A DNA stretch of 17,568 bases from Deltaproteobacteria bacterium (GTDB taxonomy: Bacteria > Desulfobacterota > Desulfobacteria > Desulfobacterales > UBA11574), in assembly GCA_019313505.1 (NCBI GenBank), contig JAFDBA010000072.1, forward strand, positions 1-17,568. Reading direction: 5' to 3'. How positions within the stretch are numbered: position 1 is the first letter of the stretch; every line of letters begins with the position of its first letter. Shown here piece after piece: positions 1 to 6,669 of the stretch. The notes beneath the pieces are model-generated. The model saw only the letters and a program-made list of their open reading frames with translations. It was not told the origin of the DNA and made no database searches. The position numbers and the translations under genes were made by a program.

Positions 1-603
1 CGTCAAGGGGAATATGTCGCCATCATGGGCCCTTCGGGATCAGGCAAATCGACCCTGCTCAATATTATCGGGCTTTTGGACAGACCGGACAAGGGGATCT
101 ATACCCTGGAAAACATGGACACCACCGAGTTGACCGATGACCAGCAGGCATCGGTGCGCCGCCACAAGATCGGTTTTGTCTTTCAATTTTTCCATCTGGT
201 ATCCCGGCTTACCGCTGCTGAAAATGTGGAATTGCCGATGATCCTTGGAGACGTGGATCCTGCTTCCAGAAAATCTCGCGTCCAGGGGGCCCTCTCTTCT
301 CTCGGACTCAGCGACCGCGCCAAACATCGCCCGGACCAGTTATCCGGGGGACAGCGTCAACGCGTTGCCATTGCCAGGGCCACCATTATGCAGCCGGATG
401 TTATCCTGGCGGATGAGCCCACCGGCAACCTGGACCGGACTTCCGGGATTGAAGTCATCCGGATACTCGAAGACCTCCATAATAAGGGCATGACCCTGAT
501 TGTGGTGACCCACGATCCCGATTTGAGCCAGCGGGCTGCTCGGAGAGTAGAGCTGGCAGACGGAAATATCTCAACAGATACCGGGGGTTTGATGAAAAAA
601 TGA
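1..603 (+). CDS. ABC transporter ATP-binding protein, LolD/MacB type (5' end cut off)
   Basis: ATPase subunit of an ABC exporter of the LolD/MacB/FtsE class, which drives the two FtsX-type permeases that follow. The frame is open from base 1, and the residues before the first ATG (RQGEYVAI) are typical of the strand just before Walker A, so the true start lies upstream of the window and the ATG at 25 is internal. Visible motifs, numbered from that ATG: Walker A GPSGSGKST (2-10), Q-loop FVFQ (51-54), signature LSGGQ (106-110), Walker B VILADEP (126-132) with D-loop GNLD, and the switch histidine in VTHD (161-164). All catalytic residues are intact. The stop overlaps the next start by 4 nt (ATGA at 600-603), which indicates translational coupling. 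The substrate cannot be told from the sequence; a periplasmic adaptor gene, if there is one, would lie upstream. Confidence 0.93.
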   Translation, partial: RQGEYVAIMGPSGSGKSTLLNIIGLLDRPDKGIYTLENMDTTELTDDQQASVRRHKIGFVFQFFHLVSRLTAAENVELPMILGDVDPASRKSRVQGALSSLGLSDRAKHRPDQLSGGQRQRVAIARATIMQPDVILADEPTGNLDRTSGIEVIRILEDLHNKGMTLIVVTHDPDLSQRAARRVELADGNISTDTGGLMKK

Positions 604-1805
604 AAACCGGAGATGTCATTAAATTCAGCGCCCGAGCCCTGTCGGGGTACCCAACACGAACGTTTTTGATGATTCTTGCCATGGCGATCGGTGTGGCGTC
701 GGTCATTCTGCTTACCGCATTGGGAGAAGGCGCCCGCCGGTATGTCACCAACGAGTTTACCTCTCTGGGCACCTACCTGCTGATTGTATTGCCGGGCCGT
801 TCTGAAACAACCGGAGGCCCGCCCCCGCTGCTGGGGGCAACCCCCCGGGATCTTACACTACAAGACGCTCTGTCCCTTACCCGGCATTCCGCTATCCGCC
901 GTGTGGCACCGATCACGGTGGGTTCCGCCCCGGTTTCCTGGAAGCATCGAGACCGGGAAGTGACTGTTCTTGGTTCCACTAAGGCGCTTTTTGAAATCCG
1001 CCATCTTTCAATGTCCCAGGGCAGGTTCATCCCCGCCGGCGATCCCACGAGGGGCCTGACGGTCTGTGTGATAGGGTACAAACTCAAAAAAGAACTCTTT
1101 GGGAATCAATCCCCCCTGGGCCAATGGGTTCGTATCGGCGAACGCCGCTTTCGTATTATCGGGGTGCTGTCCAAAAAAGGCCAGTCACTGGGACTGGACA
1201 TGGGGGACGTGGTGGTTGTACCTGTGGCCTCTGCACAGACCCTGTTCAATACCTCTGCGCTTTTCCGAATCCTGGTACAGGCCAACGGCCGGGACGCGGT
1301 CCCCAGAGCCAAGGAAATGATATTAACCACCATCCGGGAACGGCATGAAGGCGAAGACGATGTCACCGTCATCACCCAGGATAGCCTGCTTTCCACTTTT
1401 GATCGGATTCTCGTGACCATGACTCTGAGTGTTGTCGGTATTGCCGCCATCAGCCTTTCGGTTGCCGGTATTTTGATCATGAATGTCATGCTGATTGCTG
1501 TTTCACAGCGCACTCCAGAAGTCGGACTTCTCAAGGCTATTGGCGCCCCGGGCACCCAAATCCTTCGACTTTTCCTGGCGGAATCCGCCATTCTCTCGCT
1601 CATCGGTGCGGGTTTCGGGGTCATTCTGGCATATTTAGGGATTTGGGGGCTCGCCCGCGCATTTCCCAGATTTCCGTTCACGGTCCCGATCTGGGCCCTG
1701 GGCGCAGCGGTCTTCGTTGCGCTCGTCACGGGCCTGGTATTCGGGGTGCTGCCCGCAAAACGGGCGGCAAAACTCGATCCGGTGCAGGCGTTGTCCCGAA
1801 GATAA
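600..1805 (+). CDS. ABC transporter permease, MacB/FtsX family (first of two)
   Basis: Inner-membrane permease of 401 residues. Order of parts: a first membrane helix at about residues 20-42 (many I, L, A and V), a periplasmic MacB-type core domain to about residue 265, then a C-terminal FtsX domain with three more helices (about 270-297, 320-347, 355-385). The conserved cytoplasmic stretch RTPEVGLLKAIGA, the coupling segment that contacts the ATPase, lies between the second and third helices. The end AAKLDPVQALSRR is the usual tail of the family. Length and topology (4 TM) fit LolC/LolE/MacB-type subunits without a fused ATPase. It starts inside the stop of the ATPase gene and is followed after 17 nt by a paralogue, so the complex is probably a heterodimer of two permeases with an ATPase dimer. 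Whether it exports a lipoprotein, lipid, peptide or drug is unknown. Confidence 0.92.
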   Translation: MKTGDVIKFSARALSGYPTRTFLMILAMAIGVASVILLTALGEGARRYVTNEFTSLGTYLLIVLPGRSETTGGPPPLLGATPRDLTLQDALSLTRHSAIRRVAPITVGSAPVSWKHRDREVTVLGSTKALFEIRHLSMSQGRFIPAGDPTRGLTVCVIGYKLKKELFGNQSPLGQWVRIGERRFRIIGVLSKKGQSLGLDMGDVVVVPVASAQTLFNTSALFRILVQANGRDAVPRAKEMILTTIRERHEGEDDVTVITQDSLLSTFDRILVTMTLSVVGIAAISLSVAGILIMNVMLIAVSQRTPEVGLLKAIGAPGTQILRLFLAESAILSLIGAGFGVILAYLGIWGLARAFPRFPFTVPIWALGAAVFVALVTGLVFGVLPAKRAAKLDPVQALSRR

Positions 1806-1822
1806 AGTAAAGATGTTTAATT

Positions 1823-3022
1823 ATGCTAATCAGTGATTCCACAAAGCTGGCCATGGGTGCTATATCCAGCCAGAGGATGCGTAGTTTTCTCACCGCCCTG
1901 GGCATTGCCGTGGGCATCGCATCGGTGGTGCTGCTCACCTCCATCGGTGAAGGCATTCACCAGTTCGTTCTATCGGAGTTCACACAGTTCGGCACCAACC
2001 TTATCGCTGTCTCGCCGGGCAAAACCACTACCGCCGGCATATCAGGAGCCGTTATCAGCAATGTGCGCCCTTTGAGCATCGATGACGCGCTGGCCCTTGA
2101 GCGAAATCCCAGGATCCTTGGAATGGTTCCCTTTGTCCAGGGAAACGCACCTGTGGAATTCGGAAAGCGCAGCAGGCGGACTTACGTTTTCGGCGTCGGT
2201 TCTCAGGTGCCCACTGTGTGGCAAATGAAGGTTGCCGTGGGCCGATTCCTTCCGGATGACGATCCCCGAACCGCCCGCGCCTTTGCCGTGCTGGGCAAAA
2301 AGGTGAGGGATGAGCTTCTCGGGGCGGTGAATCCTCTCGGCCGTCGTATCCGGATCGGCGGAGAGCGATTCCGGGTCATCGGCGTTATGGAATCCAAGGG
2401 GCAGATGCTTGGATTTGACCTGGATGACGCCGTCTACATCCCCACCGCAAGAGCCCTGTCTATGTTCGACCGGGAAAGTCTGATGGAAATTGATCTGATT
2501 TATGCCGCGGGCAGCAATCTGGACAACATTGTCAAAAGCGTCAAAACTCTCCTCATGGACCGGCACGGTTCAGAAGATTTCACCATTACCACCCAGGAAC
2601 AGATGCTGGATGTACTTGGATCCGTGCTGGACATACTAACTTTGGCGGTGGGAGCTTTGGGAGGAATTTCACTTCTGGTGGGAGGCGTCGGAATCCTTAC
2701 GATCATGACGATCAGTGTGAATGAAAGGAGGGCTGAGATCGGGTTGTTTCGGGCCATAGGTGCGAACCGAGGACAGATACTCACCCTTTTCATCGGCGAA
2801 GCCGTTGTGCTGGCAAGCATCGGCGGCTTCGCCGGCCTGATGATCGGTGCCGGGGGCGCATGGCTCCTGGGGGCGACGGTTTCCGCGCTGCCCACCCACA
2901 CCCCGTGGCTGTACGTATTTCTGGCTGAAATCCTGGCCGTGGTTATCGGTCTTCTGGCCGGGGTTCTACCTGCTCTCAAGGCTGCAAACCTGGATCCAAT
3001 CGAGGCATTGAGAGCCGAATAA
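1823..3022 (+). CDS. ABC transporter permease, MacB/FtsX family (second of two)
   Basis: Second permease, 399 residues, clearly paralogous to its upstream neighbour: it shares the first-helix region (ALGIAVGIASVVLLTSIGEG), the periplasmic core with similar RFRVIGV and KGQ-LG-D segments, and the FtsX segment NERRAEIGLFRAIGA followed by two more helices. The tail NLDPIEALRAE is typical. Start: the ATG at 1823 gives the expected short cytoplasmic N-terminus before helix 1; the Shine-Dalgarno is poor, so it may depend on translation from the upstream permease 17 nt away. The region downstream holds a decayed gene, so this appears to be the end of the exporter operon, although I see no strong terminator. 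Function assigned at the family level only. Confidence 0.92.
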   Translation: MLISDSTKLAMGAISSQRMRSFLTALGIAVGIASVVLLTSIGEGIHQFVLSEFTQFGTNLIAVSPGKTTTAGISGAVISNVRPLSIDDALALERNPRILGMVPFVQGNAPVEFGKRSRRTYVFGVGSQVPTVWQMKVAVGRFLPDDDPRTARAFAVLGKKVRDELLGAVNPLGRRIRIGGERFRVIGVMESKGQMLGFDLDDAVYIPTARALSMFDRESLMEIDLIYAAGSNLDNIVKSVKTLLMDRHGSEDFTITTQEQMLDVLGSVLDILTLAVGALGGISLLVGGVGILTIMTISVNERRAEIGLFRAIGANRGQILTLFIGEAVVLASIGGFAGLMIGAGGAWLLGATVSALPTHTPWLYVFLAEILAVVIGLLAGVLPALKAANLDPIEALRAE

Positions 3023-3130
3023 GGAGCAGGGAAAATTTAACCGGGGATCCCGTTGGGCCTGGGGTCAAAGCTTGATTTGTCAACTGCAACCTAAAATTCG
3101 AAACAAAGAGACACCTTGCAAAATCAGTCC

Positions 3131-3394
3131 ATGAATACTTTTGCGTATCGAACAACGGGCCTTGCCATTAAGACATTGGCCGGATTTTCAAAGGCAAACA
3201 TACGGATTCACGAAAAGGAGAACATCCCCGAAGGGAGCATGCTGTTGTCCGGGGTGGATATGGATATTCGGTTAGGCAGACCAATTGAAATAAGGGCGTT
3301 TATGGGCCACTCGGCCATTCAACAGGATATCTCTTCAACGGGTCGCAACTTCTTGCGTTTGCCTTATTTTATTTATATTCCGACTGCAGGTTGA
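3131..3394 (+). pseudogene. Internally deleted acyltransferase-like gene (remnant)
   Basis: A short frame of 87 residues from the ATG at 3131 (a TTG at 3116 in the same frame is a less likely start). The first ~35 residues (NTFAYRTTGLAIKTLAGF, then a segment with ENIPEGS) resemble, from memory, the N-terminus of PlsC-like 1-acyl-glycerol-3-phosphate acyltransferases of Desulfobacterota. The next segment (MLLSGVDMDIRLGRPIEIR) resembles a region normally found a few hundred residues later in the same proteins. The part between, which should carry the catalytic HX4D and FPEG motifs, is missing. After about residue 75 the sequence loses resemblance and stops. The simplest reading is an in-frame internal deletion joining two EG(S/T) sites, followed by further decay. 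It cannot be catalytically active as an acyltransferase. The family match is recalled, not searched; the alternative is a small unknown protein. Confidence 0.5.
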
Positions 3395-3453
3395 ATATCG
3401 CTCCCGTCAAAAAAACATATCTCACCATATTTTTGCAAACTAAGGGAGGTGTT

Positions 3454-4176
3454 ATGAAAAGAGTTCTGGTGTACCTTGGTTTCGTGTTGTTGCTAAGCGG
3501 GCTGCATTTAGCTTCGTGTTCGGAAGATCAGATGACTGACAAAAGGGGAAACTACGATTGGGCGGAAAAACGCGCCGCAATGGTACAGCAAGTGCGCGCG
3601 TATGGTAGTGAGGATGAGCGGGTGCTAAAAGCTATGAGTACTGTCTGGCGTCACAAATTCATCCCTGAAGAATATCTTGGTGTTGCCCCACCTTATGGGA
3701 ACCATCCCTGTCCCATCGGTTATGATCAGACGATCTCGCAACCCTATATTGTCGCTTATATGACAGAAAAACTGAATATTCAGACCGGAGAAAAGGTGCT
3801 TGAAATTGGTACCGGGTCAGGGTATCAAGCCGCCATTCTTGCCGAGTTGGGCGCGGAGGTTTACAGCATTGAGATCATACCCGAACTGGCAAATCATGCC
3901 CGAAAAACTCTGACCACAGAGGGATATGAGAAGGTCAAGGTGCTGACTGGTGATGGTTATAAAGGCTGGCCGGAACATAGTCCTTTTGATGCCATTATAG
4001 TAACCTGCGCGCCGGAAGATATCCCGCAAGCTTTGGTAAATCAATTAAAAGAAGGTGGGCGAATGATTTTGCCACTCGGTGTCTACGTGCAACGTCTGGT
4101 TATCCTTCGTAAAAAATCAGGACGTATAGAAAAAGTTGATGATCTTCCCGTGCGGTTCGTGCCAATGGTGCGCTGA
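3454..4176 (+). CDS. pcm: Protein-L-isoaspartate O-methyltransferase with lipoprotein signal
   Basis: Transfers a methyl group from S-adenosylmethionine to isoaspartyl residues of damaged proteins, starting their repair. 240 residues. The start is the ATG at 3454 with a strong ribosome site (GGGAGGT, 4 nt upstream); an in-frame TTG at 3391 lacks one. Residues 1-22 form a lipoprotein signal: basic MKR, a hydrophobic core, then the lipobox LASC with C22 as lipidated residue and Ser at +2, so the protein is probably anchored in the periplasm. Residues 89-97 (GYDQTISQP) match the family's active-site motif, and VLEIGTGSGYQ (115-125) is SAM-binding motif I. The rest matches PIMT well. Most Pcm proteins are cytosolic, so the export signal is the odd point. 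No partner gene adjoins; it stands alone between the acyltransferase remnant and a convergent small gene. Confidence 0.9.
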   Translation: MKRVLVYLGFVLLLSGLHLASCSEDQMTDKRGNYDWAEKRAAMVQQVRAYGSEDERVLKAMSTVWRHKFIPEEYLGVAPPYGNHPCPIGYDQTISQPYIVAYMTEKLNIQTGEKVLEIGTGSGYQAAILAELGAEVYSIEIIPELANHARKTLTTEGYEKVKVLTGDGYKGWPEHSPFDAIIVTCAPEDIPQALVNQLKEGGRMILPLGVYVQRLVILRKKSGRIEKVDDLPVRFVPMVR

Positions 4177-4264
4177 TCGTTAGCCTCCCGCATGGACACC
4201 AAGCCGCTAAAAACGCGGTAGCAGGAGTATGCAAGCTTGAGGACGGCAGCACAAGGTCAATTTT

Positions 4265-4504
4265 TCAGTCACGGGTTTTGATCTGCCCGCGTAAAAGTTG
4301 CTTTAAGCCCTCGAGGGTTCCTTTCCAGGTGGTGTCTTCGCCAACCATAATAGCAACGATCACACTGTCTTCGACACTCACTTCAAGTACGATCTCTTCA
4401 TCTTTTATTTTGAAAACAGCTTCACCCCACCGTTCCGCCGGCATTCCGATTGCTTCACAATCATAGTCTGTGCGTATTTCGCCTGTCATTCTAATCTCAC
4501 TCAT
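4265..4504 (-). CDS. Small acidic protein of unknown function
   Basis: 79 residues, not recognised. The start ATG (4502-4504) is preceded by GAGAGGAAA about 3-5 nt upstream, a usable ribosome site. The protein is rich in Asp and Glu, has no signal peptide or membrane segment, contains a single cysteine (residue 16), and alternates hydrophobic and acidic residues in the middle (EEIVLEVSVEDSVIVAIMVG), which suggests beta strands followed by a short C-terminal helix (LEGLKQLLRGQI). The coding-like composition and ribosome site argue that it is real rather than a chance frame. It converges with the methyltransferase gene (88 nt between stops) and lies 213 nt from the 3' end of aspS on the same strand, so it may have its own promoter in that AT-rich gap. 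No function is proposed. Confidence 0.65.
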   Translation of the reverse strand: MSEIRMTGEIRTDYDCEAIGMPAERWGEAVFKIKDEEIVLEVSVEDSVIVAIMVGEDTTWKGTLEGLKQLLRGQIKTRD

Positions 4505-4717
4505 AATTTCCTCTCATATTTATACGTCTTGTAAATTCTACAACCCATTGAAAATATGTTATTTCTATAACAGCTGTTTCCATAATTCGCAAGTCTTTGG
4601 GGATGTTCGTGCAGAACGTGCCTTAACCCCTCATGATTACAAAATTTGCATGCCTTGAATTTGAACTTTTTACGAAGCCATCAAGTAGAGTTTATGTGAT
4701 TTTTGCAGAATTTAGGG

Positions 4718-6499
4718 TTAAAGCTTTTTTATTCTCAAATAAAGTTCGTCGAGCTGGGCCTTGACGGCTTGAGCAGGGGCATTGGTAAGCAGGCAAGCCG
4801 CTTTCTGAGTTTTTGGGAAGGCGATAACGTCCCGGATGGAAGGTTGTGCGCACAAAATCATTATCAGCCGGTCAAAACCGAAGGCTATCCCGCCGTGGGG
4901 CGGGGCTCCGGACTCCAGAGCCGAAAGTAGAAATCCGAACTTTTCCTCATAGGTTGCCCGATCCATTCCCAGTGCTGCAAACACCCTTTCCTGTAACTTT
5001 CTTTCATGAATACGGATGCTCCCGCCGCCGACCTCCGAACCGTTTAACACCAGGTCATAAGCCTTTGATTTGACAGAAAGCGGGTCTTTTTCCAGCAGGT
5101 CATAATCCTCGTCCAGAGGCGCCGTAAATGGATGGTGCAACGCCTGGTTCCGTTTTTCGTTTTCATCAAACTCCAGCAATGGAAACCGGGTAATCCAGAC
5201 AAAACTGAATGTGTCTTCATTTACCATGCCGAGTTTCTTCCCTAATAAGTTCCGTAGGTGCCCCAGGGCCTCGTTGGTGACCTTGGGCTGGTCGGCAACA
5301 AAAAATACAAGATCGCCGGGTTGCATATCAATACGCTTTGCAAGGGCCTGTTTTTCATCGTCGGTGAAAAATTTGGCAATCGGGGATTGCCAGGAATCTT
5401 CACGCACTTTGATCCATGCCAGACCTTTGGCTCTATAGACGGAGACAAATTCGGTCAAATCGTCTATCTCTTTGCGTGTAAAATTGACACACCCTTTGGC
5501 ATTAAGCGCTTTGACGATACCCCCCTTTTTAACAACATTAGAAAAGACCTTGAAACTTGCGTCCTGCACAATGTCCGAAATATCCACCAGCTCCAGTGCA
5601 AACCGAATATCGGGTTTGTCCAGCCCAAAACGGTCAACAGCATCATCATAGGAAAGGCGCTTAAAGGGTGTTTTAAGGTCTACATCCAGAACATCTTTGA
5701 AGAGATCGACCATCATGTTTTCTGTAATTTCCATCACATCGTCTTCCCTGACAAAGGACATTTCCATGTCGATCTGGGTAAACTCAGGCTGGCGGTCCGC
5801 CCTGAGGTCTTCGTCCCTGAAACACTTTACAATCTGGTAGTACCGATCAAACCCGGAAATCATCAGCAACTGTTTGAATATTTGAGGGGACTGAGGCAAG
5901 GCGTAAAAAAGACCCGGGTTCACCCGACTTGGCACCAGATAGTCTCTTGCACCTTCAGGTGTGCTGCGGGTCAGAACCGGCGTTTCAATATCGATAAACC
6001 CGAGATTGTTCAGATATTGTCGTATTGAGGTGGCAGCCATGTGCCTTTTGAGGATGTTTTTTTGCAAAAGGGGACGCCGCAGATCGATGTGGCGGAATTT
6101 CAGCCGAATATTTTCCGAAACATCCAGATTGTCCTCGATCATAAACGGCGGGGTTTCAGCTGTATTGAATATCTTAAGTTCCGTGGCGAAGACTTCTATC
6201 TCACCGGTTTTTAATTTAGGATTGGTCATCCCTTGCAGTCTTTTTTCGACGTTCCCCCGAATTCCAATCACATATTCACTTCGAATGGCATGGGCTTTTT
6301 CATGGATCTTCCGACCTACTTCAGGGTTGAAAACAACCTGTGTGATTCCTTTCCTGTCGCGCAGGTCCACGAAAATCACTCCTCCGTGATCCCTTCGGCG
6401 TTGTACCCATCCCATGAGCACCACTTCAGTACCCACATCATCTGCTCCAAGTTCGCAGCAGGTATGGGTTTTCCTCATATCTCCAAGTTTATCTGACAA
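4718..6499 (-). CDS. aspS: Aspartyl-tRNA synthetase, bacterial type, probably non-discriminating
   Basis: Class II synthetase of 593 residues that charges tRNA-Asp with aspartate. Order: N-terminal OB-fold anticodon-binding domain (about 1-115), catalytic core with motif 2 (CFRDEDLRADRQPEFTQID, about 226-244), the bacterial GAD insertion domain in the middle, and motif 3 (FGFDRLIMIL) near the C-terminus. Start: a TTG at 6499 with AAAGGAG 10 nt upstream gives MSDKLGD before the usual N-terminus; the ATG at 6478 (MRKTHTCC) aligns with other bacterial enzymes but has a poorly spaced ribosome site. His38 and Gly90 (31 and 83 from the ATG) occupy positions linked in Pseudomonas to charging of both tRNA-Asp and tRNA-Asn. 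A terminator after hisS and an AT-rich leader suggest aspS is transcribed separately. Confidence 0.97.
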   Translation of the reverse strand: MSDKLGDMRKTHTCCELGADDVGTEVVLMGWVQRRRDHGGVIFVDLRDRKGITQVVFNPEVGRKIHEKAHAIRSEYVIGIRGNVEKRLQGMTNPKLKTGEIEVFATELKIFNTAETPPFMIEDNLDVSENIRLKFRHIDLRRPLLQKNILKRHMAATSIRQYLNNLGFIDIETPVLTRSTPEGARDYLVPSRVNPGLFYALPQSPQIFKQLLMISGFDRYYQIVKCFRDEDLRADRQPEFTQIDMEMSFVREDDVMEITENMMVDLFKDVLDVDLKTPFKRLSYDDAVDRFGLDKPDIRFALELVDISDIVQDASFKVFSNVVKKGGIVKALNAKGCVNFTRKEIDDLTEFVSVYRAKGLAWIKVREDSWQSPIAKFFTDDEKQALAKRIDMQPGDLVFFVADQPKVTNEALGHLRNLLGKKLGMVNEDTFSFVWITRFPLLEFDENEKRNQALHHPFTAPLDEDYDLLEKDPLSVKSKAYDLVLNGSEVGGGSIRIHERKLQERVFAALGMDRATYEEKFGFLLSALESGAPPHGGIAFGFDRLIMILCAQPSIRDVIAFPKTQKAACLLTNAPAQAVKAQLDELYLRIKKL

Positions 6500-6528
6500 T
6501 GTGAATTAACTCCTTTCGTAATAGTTCA

Positions 6529-6624
6529 GCCACTAAGATACAAAGGCACGAAGAAGGGGTATGTATAATTAAAAATAGCATTAAAAGAATTATATTATAA
6601 TATTTGGTGTCTTGGTGCCTGGCG
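6529..6624. repeat. Imperfect inverted repeat between hisS and aspS
   Basis: The arm at 6529-6553 (begins GCCACTAAGATACAAAGG) is an imperfect inverted copy of 6603-6624 (TGGTGTCTTGGTGCCTGGCG); in the best-aligned 15 nt, 12 match. The ~50 nt centre is almost pure A+T. The pattern resembles 'accaagacaccaagg...' palindromes that I recall as dispersed intergenic repeats in environmental bacteria. It lies in the leader of aspS, so the AT-rich centre could also hold its promoter (a TATAAT occurs on the minus strand), but no good -35 pairs with it. Confidence 0.45.
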
Positions 6625-6652
6625 AGAAGAAAATCGTCTTTACCAAAGACGA
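6624..6652 (-). terminator. Rho-independent terminator after hisS
   Basis: Reading the minus strand, 17 nt past the hisS stop there is a perfect 8-bp stem TCGTCTTT / AAAGACGA with a 3-nt loop (arms 6645-6652 and 6634-6641), immediately followed by TTTTCTTCTC. The stem is only moderately GC-rich, so termination may be partial. It separates the hxlB-hxlA-hisS unit from aspS. Confidence 0.65.
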
Positions 6653-6669
6653 GTTCCAGACTTAATTTC

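Noticed and set aside
1106..1729. Minus-strand open frame of 207 residues
   Set aside because: Antisense to the first permease, rich in Arg, Ser, Pro and Thr as expected from a reverse frame of a GC-rich gene.
2042..2979. Minus-strand open frames of 174 and 159 residues
   Set aside because: Antisense to the second permease; no ribosome site or recognised domain.
4177..4264. Bidirectional terminator between the methyltransferase and the small gene
   Set aside because: Only a 4-bp CCGC/GCGG stem with no T tract is visible.
4640..4695. Possible dispersed intergenic motif (TTTGAACTTTTTACGAAGCC)
   Set aside because: It looks familiar, but there is no second copy in the window, so it cannot be supported as a repeat.
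5258..6028. Plus-strand open frame of 256 residues
   Set aside because: It lies wholly antisense to the well-conserved aspS gene; composition looks like a reverse reading and no motif is present.
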